A DNA stretch of 45,429 nucleotides from assembly GCA_015064425.1 (NCBI GenBank), contig SVSF01000002.1, forward strand, positions 1 through 45,429. Direction: 5' to 3'. A model generated the notes under the pieces. The model saw only the letters and a list, made by a program, of their open reading frames with translations. It made no database searches and was not told the origin of the DNA. Origin of the DNA: Oscillospiraceae bacterium. Its GTDB lineage: Bacteria > Bacillota_A > Clostridia > Oscillospirales > CAG-272. Shown here piece after piece: positions 34,469 to 43,644 of the stretch; the stretch's first letter is position 1; each line of letters starts with the position of its first letter. The position numbers and the translations under genes are program-made.

Positions 34469-36130
34469 ATGGATATTTTCAAGCGAAGCAACAAATGCGT
34501 CCTTGGTACAGTAGATACCTTCGGGCGGGACATTATAGTCGGAGATACAGAAATACCGACTCCGAAAGAAAACAGACTCGTGGGTCTGTTCTATTTTCTG
34601 TGGCTCGGTGAGCACGGACGTCAAGGTCCCTACGACATATCAAAAATAGTTGAACAAGATCCGGAAGCGGGATATAAAACAGACTCATCTTTATGGGGTG
34701 GAATCGGAGTATATCACCATTGGGGAGAACCCCTTTACGGTTATTATTGCTCCGATGACGAATGGGTCATAAGAAAGCATATGAAGCTTTTTATTCAGGC
34801 AGATATAGACTTTCTTTTCTTTGATACAACAAACGCCGTTATATACGAGAACAACGTAAAGACAATTATGCGTGTACTCAAAGAATACTATGACGAGGGT
34901 TGGAATATACCCAAAGTAATGTTCTACACAAATTCATCTTCCGGTGCTACTGTGGAAAGCATATACAAAAACATATATTTAAAAAATTACTGTCAAGAGA
35001 CCTGGTTCTGCCTTGAGGGAAAGCCCGTTATTATCGCTAAAGAAGAGGAATGCAGTCATGAGGCAAGGGAATTCTTCAATATAAAAATGTCGCAATGGCC
35101 TAACGAAGCCGACAAGGCGGGTGGGTGGCCTTGGATGGACTTTGCCCGTCCTCAGCGTGTATTTCCGAATCTCAAAGGGGAGCCTGAGGTCATAAACGTA
35201 TCCGTAGCACAGCATCCCCAGTTGCGTTTCGGCGATTCTGTCCTTTACGGCGAAGAAGGAAACTGCGGAAGAGCCTTTCACAAGGATAAGAACGATCCCG
35301 AACCCGATGCCTGGAAAAAGGGATATAATTTTGCGGAACAGTTTGAGCACGCAATAAAAGAAGATCCGCCCATCGTACTCGTTACGGGTTGGAACGAATG
35401 GCTGGCGGGCCGTTGGAACGGTATTCCCTCCCGCCCGATTATGTTCGTAGACTGCGCGAATTATGAGTACAGCCGCGATATAGAAATGATGAAGGGCGGT
35501 TATTTCGACAACTACTATATGCAGCTTGTAAGCTACGTGAAGCGTTACAAGGGTTCAAAAATCGCCCCTTCCTTCTCTGCCGCTCCGACTGATATCCCGC
35601 TGACTGAGGAGACCTTCGGAAAAGACTCTGCGGTCTATTACGGTTTTTCCGACGGAGGATATGAGAGATGCGCTAAAGGCTATGGAGAGCTCATATACGA
35701 AAACCGCAGTCAGAGAAACGTTATCGATAAGGTCGCTGTAAGACACGATAACGAATATATATCATTTTCAATCCTTACCAAAGACCCCATAAAGGGCGGC
35801 TTTGGAGAAGGCTCCTTTATGAATATCTACATTAACACCGAAGGCGGATCGGGTTATAGCTTTGTAATAAAAAATGCTTCTCTTTTCCGAACATCAAAGA
35901 GAGAAGATATAATCCCCGTAAAGGAAGTAGCCAAGTTAGACTGTGATACGGCAGACAAGCTTTTGCGTGTAAAAGTAAAAAGAAGCCTTTTAGGTCTTAC
36001 AAGCGGTTCCTTCTCACTGCGCTTCAAGGTTGCAGACAGTAAAGAAGAATACAGGACTATGGAAGATCTTTACATAAACGGCGATTCTGCGCCCTTAGGA
36101 CGTCTTGATTTCCTTTATAAAGCCGAATAA
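34469..36130 (+). CDS. GH99-like TIM-barrel glycoside hydrolase candidate
   Basis: A 553-residue protein with no signal peptide. Residues about 30-340 resemble glycoside hydrolase family 99/71-like barrels: LVGLFYFLWLGEHG near the start, a Trp/Tyr/His-rich segment (IGVYHHWGEPLYGYY), a strand IDFLFFDTTNAV, and VTGWNEWLAGRW near the barrel end, the type of Asn-Glu-Trp motif used for sugar binding or catalysis. The last 170 residues look like a beta-sandwich. ATG 34469 is chosen (AAGGAG eight bases before) because the longer frame would run through the liv terminator. The exact family and substrate are unproven. It stands alone between the liv terminator and the symporter pseudogene. Confidence 0.65.
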   Translation: MDIFKRSNKCVLGTVDTFGRDIIVGDTEIPTPKENRLVGLFYFLWLGEHGRQGPYDISKIVEQDPEAGYKTDSSLWGGIGVYHHWGEPLYGYYCSDDEWVIRKHMKLFIQADIDFLFFDTTNAVIYENNVKTIMRVLKEYYDEGWNIPKVMFYTNSSSGATVESIYKNIYLKNYCQETWFCLEGKPVIIAKEEECSHEAREFFNIKMSQWPNEADKAGGWPWMDFARPQRVFPNLKGEPEVINVSVAQHPQLRFGDSVLYGEEGNCGRAFHKDKNDPEPDAWKKGYNFAEQFEHAIKEDPPIVLVTGWNEWLAGRWNGIPSRPIMFVDCANYEYSRDIEMMKGGYFDNYYMQLVSYVKRYKGSKIAPSFSAAPTDIPLTEETFGKDSAVYYGFSDGGYERCAKGYGELIYENRSQRNVIDKVAVRHDNEYISFSILTKDPIKGGFGEGSFMNIYINTEGGSGYSFVIKNASLFRTSKREDIIPVKEVAKLDCDTADKLLRVKVKRSLLGLTSGSFSLRFKVADSKEEYRTMEDLYINGDSAPLGRLDFLYKAE

Positions 36131-36211
36131 GCGCGGTTTGACCTTATACCTTTCATATAATACCGAAATACAAACATATGCGTATATTGAATTTATATTT
36201 AGTAGGACATT

Positions 36212-37122
36212 ATGAGTGAAAAAAACATACGGGTTTTTCGGGACATTGGGGATTTGTACTATCTGCTGTAGGCTCTGCCGTAGGAATGGCTAACGTTTGG
36301 GGTTTTCCTGCTAAAATGGGAGCAAACGGAGGCGGCGCTTTCCTTGTAGCATATCTCTTTTTCGTTGCCCTTTTCAGTATTGTAGGTCTTTCTTAGGAAT
36401 ACGCCATAGGCAGGCGCTCAAGAACGGGGACACTTGGTTCTTACGAAAATGCCTGGGAGACACGTGGCAAGATTCCCGGGAAAACTGGGCGTATCTTAGG
36501 TTGGCTCCCCCTTGCCGGATCTATATGTATTGCTATCGGATATGCAGTCATAGTCTCTTACGTCCTAAAAGCCTTTTTCTGTTCTGTAACCGGAGATCTT
36601 ATGACAGCAGATACGGGAGCTTGGTTTGACAGCTTTTCTTCAAGTGACTATTCCGTAGTTCCTTTCCATGTGATCATAGTCGTCGTTACTCTGCTAACTC
36701 TTTTACTCGGTGCAAAAAGCATAGAGCGTTCCAACAAAGTAATATTTGCGGGGGTCAGCTCCCTGCAAAATATGTTCGAAGCAGTGGGGGAATCTTTACA
36801 GAACCGCTTCCCCAAGCTTAACAGAATATCCGTTCTGGTCATTCTCTGTGTCGTATGTCTGGGCGTAGGTATCCATATGGAGCCTATAGCAAAATTGGGG
36901 CCCTGGATGGATATCGTTTCCATCTATATAATCCCGATAGGTGCAACACTGGGTGCAATATCCTGGTTCTTGGTAATGAAGAAGGATGGACTCCTTTTCG
37001 AGATAAACAAGGGTACTGCAAAAGCCCACGGCAATCTTTGGTGTCTGTCAGGAAGATTTTTGTACGTTCCCTGCGCGCTCATACTCTCTTGTGTCGCTCT
37101 GTTTATGAAGATAGCATTCTGA
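36212..37122 (+). pseudogene. Sodium:neurotransmitter symporter family (SNF) pseudogene
   Basis: A decayed NSS/SNF transporter. From 36226 one frame reads HTGFSGHWGFVLSAVGSAVG and AKMGANGGGAF, the hallmark first-helix region of the family. The ATG at 36212 is out of this frame by one base within a run of seven A (36219-36225). A TAG at 36394-36396 interrupts the frame before EYAIGRR. After SIERSNK (near 36735) the sequence jumps to a late segment (SSLQNMFEAVGESL), so by comparison with the usual 440-460 residues about 145 codons are missing. The last 522 bases remain open. Three independent lesions make a functional product very unlikely. Confidence 0.85.
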
Positions 37123-37125
37123 TAA

Positions 37126-37162
37126 AAAACAGCTCCCTGCGAATATCGCAGGGAGCTGTTTT
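37126..37162. terminator. Bidirectional terminator
   Basis: A perfect 17-bp stem (37126-37142 with 37146-37162) has a 3-nt loop, A-rich on the left and T-rich on the right. It separates the symporter remnant (plus) from the convergent beta-helix gene (minus). Confidence 0.92.
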
Positions 37163-37172
37163 ATCTTAAATA

Positions 37173-39242
37173 TCATCTTTTCTTGACGTTTTCTTCCTTC
37201 TCAACGTTGATAGACAAGCGGTTGTATATTACAAGAGAGCAGTCCTCGCTCTTATAAGGATATCCGTTATATCTCATAGTATTTATTACCGTAGCATCAC
37301 CTCCATTGAATTCCAGCATAATTCCGCCGATATTGTCGGAGCCTATATTGATAATTCTCAAATTCTTGTTGTTTTCCGATATAATAAATGAGTTAACACC
37401 GTAAGCGAAGCTGTTGTAATAGAGGATGTCCTCGCAGTTTTTGATCATAACGTATTCAGTAAAGGGTCTGGTTATCTTAGAGAATACAGCGTCATACATA
37501 GAATTTACATCGCCCCAAAGCCTGTAAAGATACAAGCTTCTGAGCATTACGGTTGCATTGTGCAGACATCCCTCTATATGACCGCCCTTGCAGTTTTCAG
37601 CCTTCATATCGTTTTTGTAGCAGCAGGAGATAAGCTTCTTTATCATAAAGTTATCACAGCCGGTAAAATCTACGCCGTAATATGCCGCATTGATCGCAAC
37701 GTTAACAAGATATACGTCCTTACCCGCTCCTCTTATGGTATAGCTGTACTTTTCAACCTTACCGTCAGAGGGGTTGTTGTCTCTGTATACGAAACGGATA
37801 TTGCGTATTCCCGATCTCTCAGCTAAGGTCACCAATGCCTGATCCGTTTCGGGATCCTTAACGTTCCTTCCGTATACTGTGGAAAGAAGTGTACCGTTAG
37901 ACTCGCCGCCCTGGTCGCGGGTGGGTACGGATCCCGAGCCTCTTAGCTGAACTCCTGCGGGAATATTTATGGGTGTGTCAAGTATGTAGATACCTGCAGG
38001 CAGATAAACGATACCTCCGCCCTGCTCCGCTACGGAATTCAAAAACTCCTGAAGATCTGGACCTATGTCGTTAGTAAGGTTTGCCCTGTTGGGGAATATG
38101 TAAAGCGCTTCTTTGGGCTTAACGGTCTGTGCATTGTGATCGATAATAGCATATGCACTTAAGTCATCCTCGTCAATACTGTAACTGTACCTTGTCTTTC
38201 CATCGGAAAGCCCACCGATAAGCTCAACGTCTGCAAGCTTTACAACACCGTTAGTATTATTCTGGACGGCATATTCTCTTCCCTCTACAGTGGAGGAAGC
38301 TACGTGCATACCCCAACGTTCGTCTATGGAATCTACCTTTATTCCTATTTCCGCATTCTTCACCGTAAGTCCGTAAAATGCTCCTGCAAACTGTATACGG
38401 TGTCCCTCAACTACATTTATGCCTATCTTATAGTCATATATATTTACGTTAGAGAACTGTGTCCACTCAAGGTCGCCGATTATCATACCGGTACCGTTTT
38501 CAAGAGTATATGCATCAAGCACTTCCTTTTTGGGAGGATCCAACTCTGTTGGAGCATTTGCCCAATATGAGTTACTGAAATAGATATTTTTCGAGGTTCC
38601 TACGTCCGCAGAATTGTAAAGCTCTGCACCCGCTTTAAGGAAAGTTCCTTTAAGAGTGTCGATAGTAAGCATCTCGTGCGCATTGCTTCCCGTTACCGTA
38701 CAGCCAACGCCGTAGTATCCGTTAATAACGGTACAGTCCTCAATACTCTGAAGCATATAACCGTTACCCGTTCCGTGTATGTAGAAGGTGAATGGGAAGG
38801 GCTTTATATTCTCTGCATCCTGCCTTGTATAATAAACGGTAAGTCCCTTCACACCCGCCGAACCGCCGATAGTAAAGAGAGCGCTCACACGGTACTCATC
38901 GGGAGACACGTCTGCAAGTATCAAGGTTCCGTAATCTTCTACGCTCTTGATGTTACCTGAATCGGGATCCTGCCAATCGCCTCTTAAAGTAACAAAATTG
39001 GGGATATCAATAGATTTTTTTATGAGATACTGTCCTGCGGGCATCCATACTGTTCCTCCGCCTGCTTTGTATGCATCATTAAGCGCCCTCTGTATAGCCG
39101 CAGTAGAGTCTGTCTTTCCCGTGGGGTCTGCATTGTACGGCTCTTCGGTAACTATATAGTCTGTTACAACTACATCATCCATCTCGAATTTTGTCTTTAT
39201 AAGTCTGGGCAGTACATCGTTGCCCTGAAGTATTGCTTTCAT
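37173..39242 (-). CDS. Two-domain right-handed beta-helix protein (GH55/pectate-lyase-3-like)
   Basis: A 689-residue protein without signal peptide. Two regions each open with a pectate-lyase-3 type start: residues about 32-80 (YNADPTGKTDSTAAIQRAL and GGGTVWMPAGQYLI) and about 390-435 (DLQEFLNSVAEQGGG and YLPAGIYILDTPINIP), each followed by Gly/Asn-rich beta-helix coils. Two such helices in one chain are the layout of GH55 exo-beta-1,3-glucanases, but the helical fold also serves lyases and phage tailspikes, so the activity is open. AGGAGG lies five bases before the ATG. It lies downstream of, and in the same direction as, the AraC-type regulator (130-nt gap). Confidence 0.78.
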   Translation of the reverse strand: MKAILQGNDVLPRLIKTKFEMDDVVVTDYIVTEEPYNADPTGKTDSTAAIQRALNDAYKAGGGTVWMPAGQYLIKKSIDIPNFVTLRGDWQDPDSGNIKSVEDYGTLILADVSPDEYRVSALFTIGGSAGVKGLTVYYTRQDAENIKPFPFTFYIHGTGNGYMLQSIEDCTVINGYYGVGCTVTGSNAHEMLTIDTLKGTFLKAGAELYNSADVGTSKNIYFSNSYWANAPTELDPPKKEVLDAYTLENGTGMIIGDLEWTQFSNVNIYDYKIGINVVEGHRIQFAGAFYGLTVKNAEIGIKVDSIDERWGMHVASSTVEGREYAVQNNTNGVVKLADVELIGGLSDGKTRYSYSIDEDDLSAYAIIDHNAQTVKPKEALYIFPNRANLTNDIGPDLQEFLNSVAEQGGGIVYLPAGIYILDTPINIPAGVQLRGSGSVPTRDQGGESNGTLLSTVYGRNVKDPETDQALVTLAERSGIRNIRFVYRDNNPSDGKVEKYSYTIRGAGKDVYLVNVAINAAYYGVDFTGCDNFMIKKLISCCYKNDMKAENCKGGHIEGCLHNATVMLRSLYLYRLWGDVNSMYDAVFSKITRPFTEYVMIKNCEDILYYNSFAYGVNSFIISENNKNLRIINIGSDNIGGIMLEFNGGDATVINTMRYNGYPYKSEDCSLVIYNRLSINVEKEENVKKR

Positions 39243-39372
39243 TTCGTCCTCCTGTTTTACATTGATTCCTTCGAGAGCTGCAAGAGTCGACTTGCCTCCC
39301 CTGCATTTTCGAAAAGATATTTTTCTATGATATATTCAACACTGTATACGACCGCATTATAGCTTCCTCCGC

Positions 39373-40176
39373 TTACAGCGAGCTCACTTCTTTTGTTCCC
39401 GAGTCGGTTGTCTTGCTTGTAATATTTATACCGAAAATCTTTTTATATAAGTTGCTTACGTAATTTGCATCGGAATATCCGTAAAGTCTTGCCGCCTCGT
39501 AAAGCTTTATGTTTTCCTTTTCCATAAGGCTCTTTATATTTTTTAATTTAACAGTATTTACGTATCTTATCAAGCTGATGCCTTCCGACTTTTTAAAAAC
39601 ATTGCACAAATATTGAGGAGTCACTCCCAGATATTCCGCGGTAGCCGCAAGACTGATCGATGACCTTATATTTTTGTATATATATTTCTTTGCCCTTTCC
39701 GTAAGAATATTATAATCCGATTTCTTTTGCACCTTATTTGCCTCATCTATGAGACAGAGAAGCCGTAGAAATTCTGACGATGCCTTAGCAAGAGAACCTT
39801 CGTAATTGTAGGGCTTATAGATAAGAGCATCTATTATCTTTTCTATTTCACCCGTAGCGGCAGAGCTTTTCGTTACCGTCGGAAGAAACAAGCCATCTCC
39901 TATACCCCTGTGTTCCCAGTTAACGGCAGCTCCTACGGTGTGATGGGTATGGAATACATCCGCTGTTATATACGTATCAAAATTGTGAATTAAGCAAAGA
40001 ATATCTCCTTTCTCTGCCCTCCATTTTTTGATACCGTCGTCTACGTATAAAACACCTTCATAAATATAACTTATCTCAATACTCTCTCTCGCGGGAGAGA
40101 AATGGCTGCAGTACTTTTCTGCACTGTGCTCATGAGCAAAACCGATTCTGGGTAATGATAACACTTCAATATTCAT
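39373..40176 (-). CDS. AraC-family transcriptional regulator
   Basis: A 267-residue regulator with an N-terminal cupin-like sensor half (about 1-120, including the GDILCLIHNFDTY strand region) and a C-terminal double helix-turn-helix (about 168-255: ISLAATAEYLGVTPQYLCNVFKK, then YEAARLYGYSDANYVSNLYKKIFG). It probably senses a sugar or polyol and controls the divergent glycyl radical enzyme operon and perhaps the beta-helix gene downstream. It lies divergent to the glycyl radical gene, with both promoters and a direct repeat in between. Confidence 0.9.
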   Translation of the reverse strand: MNIEVLSLPRIGFAHEHSAEKYCSHFSPARESIEISYIYEGVLYVDDGIKKWRAEKGDILCLIHNFDTYITADVFHTHHTVGAAVNWEHRGIGDGLFLPTVTKSSAATGEIEKIIDALIYKPYNYEGSLAKASSEFLRLLCLIDEANKVQKKSDYNILTERAKKYIYKNIRSSISLAATAEYLGVTPQYLCNVFKKSEGISLIRYVNTVKLKNIKSLMEKENIKLYEAARLYGYSDANYVSNLYKKIFGINITSKTTDSGTKEVSSL

Positions 40177-40197
40177 AGCCTCACCCCTTTAGTATAA

Positions 40198-40226
40198 ATT
40201 TTATTATTTTATATTAATTTTGTCAA
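40198..40226 (-). promoter_or_regulatory. Promoter of the AraC-type regulator
   Basis: On the minus strand, TTGACA (40221-40226), a 17-bp spacer and TAAAAT (40198-40203) lie about 20 nt before the start codon. Confidence 0.68.
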
Positions 40227-40240
40227 GATTATTTTAATTA

Positions 40241-40260
40241 CGTTCATTTACATTCACTTA
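40241..40260 (+). repeat. Tandem 10-mer direct repeat, candidate AraC-type operator
   Basis: CGTTCATTTA is followed at once by CATTCACTTA, with eight of ten bases identical. The pair overlaps the -35 box of the glycyl radical enzyme promoter, the usual place for AraC-type activators that bind direct repeats. Confidence 0.45.
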
Positions 40261-40275
40261 AGACACAACTATAAT
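40247..40275 (+). promoter_or_regulatory. Promoter of the glycyl radical enzyme operon
   Basis: TTTACA (40247-40252), a 17-bp spacer and TATAAT (40270-40275) lie 21 nt before the start codon. Confidence 0.65.
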
Positions 40276-40296
40276 TAATGTTGAGAGGTGATAATA

Positions 40297-42411
40297 ATGA
40301 CAGAACTCACTAAAGCACTTGTTGCAGAACAGGAAGCTCCCTTTGTGGGTGCATATGCCCCATTTTATCTGAGATATTTGGGATATAAGAACAATAGCAC
40401 ACTTCCGGGGCCCGCCTTAAGAGCAAAAGGAGTCGAGAGTCTTTTCTCTATGGGTAATCCTTATGTATATGCAAATGACCTTATAGTCGGAAATAACCGA
40501 TACCCCCTGGTTCAGATTGAACATGCAGAGCTTGAAGAAGCGCAAAAAATCGTTGACGGAATAGGAAGCAGAAGCTTTATAACAAATTACGATCACTTCG
40601 CACCAAATTACAGACGCTTTATAAGCTCGGGGATCCCCGGTGTCATTGGAGATATAGATGCCTCAATAAAAAAATACGCCGATGATGAAAGAAAGATTTT
40701 GCATCTTGAAGCAATGAAGACCGCCATGTCCGCCTTTGGAACGATGATCGAAAAATATGCTGACAAAGCTCACAGTCTTATGGGTCAAGAAGGCTATGAC
40801 GATGAACGACTTACTTTCGTGGAAAACAATTGCAGAGTTCTTACCGAAAGAGCACCTCAAAGTTTTGCAGAAGCGCTTCAGCTTGTATGGCTCTGCCACT
40901 GCGCATTCTACCTTGAAAGCAGAAGCGCTATGGCTCTCGGCAGAATGGACAGTTATCTTTATCCTCTATTCAAAAAGGATATGGAAAGCGGAAACCTAAA
41001 CAGAGAGCGGGCGGTCGAGCTACTTGAAAACGTATTTGTAAAGATCCCCTCTCACGACGTGGTAAATATATGTATCGGAGGGCAGGATGCTGACGGCAAC
41101 TGTGAGGTAAACGAGCTGAGCTTCTTAGTCCTTGAAGCAGTAAAAAATTGTCAGCGCCCGGGTCCCAATCTTTCCGCACGTATAGCTAAAAATACCCCCG
41201 ATGATTTTTTAAGAGAATGCCTCAAGAGCATAGGAACAGGCCTCGGATACCCTGCACTTATGAACGATGAAATAAATATTGCGGCACTGATGCGGCAGGG
41301 ATACAAAAAAGAAGACGTATGCGATTATTGTATGGTGGGCTGTATCGAAAACTTTATAACGGGCAAACAACCTCCGTGGTCCGACGGACGTTTTGATACT
41401 CCCAGATTTTTAGACTACCTTTTCAACAATGGAAAAAGCGAATTTCACGGAAGTACGGTAAAGGGCTACGGAGAGCTTGATTCCGTAAAAACAATGGATG
41501 ATCTTATATGTCTTTACGAAAAATATCTTCGCGACGGTGCCGAAGAATACTGCAAATGGTTCAATTCCGTAAACACCATCGTAGATGCGGAAAACTTCTC
41601 GGATCCTTTTTTATCCTGCCTTTGCGATGACTGTATCGGCAGAGGACTTGACATAAACGGAGGAGGAAGCATCTATCCTTCCGTACACGGAGCAGTTCTT
41701 ATGGGTGTCGGCACCGTTGCCGATTCTCTTGCTGCCATTGAAAAGCTTGTATTTATCGACAAGGTAACGAATCTCTATGAAATAAAGGATGCATTAAGTA
41801 AAAACTTCGTAGGATACGAGGAGCTCAGAAATAAAATGATAGATGCTCCAAAGTATGGAAATAACGACGATTTCGTAGATAAATACGCCGTATGGTTCCT
41901 TGATTTTCTATATTCGGAATTCAGCAAATACAAGACCCGCGACGGCGGAAATTTCTATATTGCCATGGCAGCCAACACAAGCAATATCTGGGCGGGTCAG
42001 ACAATTGCCGCGACACCCAACGGCAGACTTCAAGGTGAGCCACTGTCAGATGCCGCATCTCCCACCTACGGTTGCGATACTGACGGCATTACTTCGGTAA
42101 TATTGAGCATTACCAAGCCCGACTATTCCAAGGTAGCCTGCGGCTCTGTAATAAATCAGAAGCTTTCTCCATCTACCTTTGAAGGAGAAACACTTGAAAA
42201 GCTTCTCTCCCTCATCAAGACGTATTTCAAGAGGGGCGGTCAGGAGATGCAGATAAACGCCACCTCTCGCGAAACTCTTATAGAGGCTATGGAAGATCCC
42301 GATAAATACCGTAGTCTGGTGGTAAGAGTATCCGGTTTTTCCGACTATTATACGAGACTGTCAAAAGATGTACAAAAAGACATTTTAAACAGAACACAAC
42401 AGAGAATATAA
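40297..42411 (+). CDS. Glycyl radical enzyme (pyruvate formate-lyase-like)
   Basis: A 704-residue enzyme of the PFL/diol-dehydratase class. The active-site Cys349 lies in MVGCIENF (family motif G-C-x-E), and the glycyl radical loop near the C-terminus reads RVSGFSDYY with Gly680, 24 residues from the end. INGGGSIYPSVHG followed by GTVADSLAAIEKLVF matches the conserved late barrel region. GCIEN and GFSD differ from the common GCVEP and GYSA, so the subfamily and substrate are unclear. ATG 40297 follows GAGAGGTG; GTG 40288 is a worse start. No radical-SAM activating enzyme is encoded in the window. It is followed by a zinc alcohol dehydrogenase after 19 nt, suggesting a C-C or C-O lyase whose aldehyde or polyol product is oxidised or reduced. 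Confidence 0.88.
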   Translation: MTELTKALVAEQEAPFVGAYAPFYLRYLGYKNNSTLPGPALRAKGVESLFSMGNPYVYANDLIVGNNRYPLVQIEHAELEEAQKIVDGIGSRSFITNYDHFAPNYRRFISSGIPGVIGDIDASIKKYADDERKILHLEAMKTAMSAFGTMIEKYADKAHSLMGQEGYDDERLTFVENNCRVLTERAPQSFAEALQLVWLCHCAFYLESRSAMALGRMDSYLYPLFKKDMESGNLNRERAVELLENVFVKIPSHDVVNICIGGQDADGNCEVNELSFLVLEAVKNCQRPGPNLSARIAKNTPDDFLRECLKSIGTGLGYPALMNDEINIAALMRQGYKKEDVCDYCMVGCIENFITGKQPPWSDGRFDTPRFLDYLFNNGKSEFHGSTVKGYGELDSVKTMDDLICLYEKYLRDGAEEYCKWFNSVNTIVDAENFSDPFLSCLCDDCIGRGLDINGGGSIYPSVHGAVLMGVGTVADSLAAIEKLVFIDKVTNLYEIKDALSKNFVGYEELRNKMIDAPKYGNNDDFVDKYAVWFLDFLYSEFSKYKTRDGGNFYIAMAANTSNIWAGQTIAATPNGRLQGEPLSDAASPTYGCDTDGITSVILSITKPDYSKVACGSVINQKLSPSTFEGETLEKLLSLIKTYFKRGGQEMQINATSRETLIEAMEDPDKYRSLVVRVSGFSDYYTRLSKDVQKDILNRTQQRI

Positions 42412-42430
42412 GTGATTTGGAAGTGATAAT

Positions 42431-43525
42431 ATGAAAGCAAAAGCAGCAGTTTTTATGGGCGCCGAAAAAGATTTTGAAGTACGTTCCTTCGATATATGCC
42501 CCGCTCCGGAAGGCTATGCAAAACTTGAACTTATTGCAAGCGGAGTATGCGGAACAGACCTGCATTTTCACAACGGAAAACTCCATGTTGAGCCTCCAAC
42601 GGTAATAGGACACGAATTTGTAGGAGAAATAAAAGAAATAAGCGAAAAAGACTCTGCATCTTACGGTCTCTGCAGCGGTGACAAGGTAATAGTAGATATA
42701 GCTGTTCCGTGCGGAAAATGCCCCCTCTGTCTAGCGGGGGATGATGCCAACTGTGTGAATATGAAAGTCACAAACGGAGGAAGCATCGAGATAGCTCCAT
42801 ATCTTTACGGAGGATATGCCGAGGTGAATTACAGCCCCGTGTCAAGTCTTATAAAAATACCCGAGTCTATTGATCCTCTTGCAGCGGCTGTGTTTGCCTG
42901 TCCGGGTCCTACAGTTATACATTCCATACGTCTTGCGAAAAAAGCAGGAGTGGACCATAGCAAGATAAAGACCGCAGTAGTCCAAGGTTTGGGTCCCGTA
43001 GGACTTTTCGCAGTATGCTATCTTAAAGCTTTGGGTGTCGAAAAGGTATTCGTTATCAGCACAGGCAAGAACGGTAACAGAAAGAAAGCCGCAATATCTC
43101 TTGGCGCAGACTGCGTATTTGAGCTTTCAAATGAAAGTGAAGAGCAGATAAACGAACATATAAAAAAAGAGAGCAGCGGACTCGGTGCAGATCTCTGCAT
43201 TGAATCCTCGGGTGCTCCCCGCGCTATTGTACAGGGTATGGATCTTCTTCGAAATAGAGGCGTATATCTCGTACCCGGTCAGTACAGTGCATCCGGCGGG
43301 ATCGAAATACAGCCTCAGCTCATCACTTTTAAGGCTCTTCATATTATAGGCTCTTCACAGTATTCCGTTTGTGACGTTAAGGATTACCTTGTATTTCTCG
43401 AAAGCAACCCTTCACTGTATGAACCCATAAAATCATTGGCATCGCTATATAAAATAGATGAAATAAACGAAGCCTTTGACAACGCTAAAAAAGGCCATGC
43501 TATCAAGACTGTTCTGATAAAATAA
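42431..43525 (+). CDS. Zinc-dependent alcohol/polyol dehydrogenase (MDR family)
   Basis: A 364-residue medium-chain dehydrogenase. Catalytic zinc ligands are at SGVCGTDLHFHNG and GHEFVGEI, and the structural zinc loop is CGKCPLCLAGDDANC with four Cys. The Rossmann start VVQGLGPVGLFAVCY gives G-x-G-x-x-G for NAD(P) binding. It resembles threonine/sorbitol dehydrogenase-like members. It lies 19 nt after the glycyl radical gene in one operon and is closed by a terminator, so it probably handles the substrate or product of that enzyme. The exact substrate is unknown. Confidence 0.92.
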   Translation: MKAKAAVFMGAEKDFEVRSFDICPAPEGYAKLELIASGVCGTDLHFHNGKLHVEPPTVIGHEFVGEIKEISEKDSASYGLCSGDKVIVDIAVPCGKCPLCLAGDDANCVNMKVTNGGSIEIAPYLYGGYAEVNYSPVSSLIKIPESIDPLAAAVFACPGPTVIHSIRLAKKAGVDHSKIKTAVVQGLGPVGLFAVCYLKALGVEKVFVISTGKNGNRKKAAISLGADCVFELSNESEEQINEHIKKESSGLGADLCIESSGAPRAIVQGMDLLRNRGVYLVPGQYSASGGIEIQPQLITFKALHIIGSSQYSVCDVKDYLVFLESNPSLYEPIKSLASLYKIDEINEAFDNAKKGHAIKTVLIK

Positions 43526-43529
43526 AACA

Positions 43530-43560
43530 AAAGGTACTGCACATTTAAGGCAGTACCTTT
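43530..43560 (+). terminator. Rho-independent terminator after the dehydrogenase
   Basis: An 11-bp perfect stem (43530-43540 with 43550-43560, core GGTACTGC) has a 9-nt loop; the 3' arm ends in TTT. Confidence 0.8.
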
Positions 43561-43579
43561 AAATCTCCCATCTTTTTTG

Positions 43580-43608
43580 TTGACTTTAAAAAACTTATGG
43601 TGTATTAT
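43580..43608 (+). promoter_or_regulatory. Promoter of the MFS-acetyltransferase operon
   Basis: TTGACT (43580-43585), a 17-bp spacer and TATTAT (43603-43608) lie 36 nt before the start codon. Confidence 0.7.
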
Positions 43609-43644
43609 ATATTGAAGTAATGATCGAAAAAGGGAGAAAAGATC

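Noticed and set aside
36219..36225. Phase-variable A run switching the sodium symporter on and off
   Set aside because: The gene also has an internal stop and a large internal loss, so restoring the frame at the run would not restore function.
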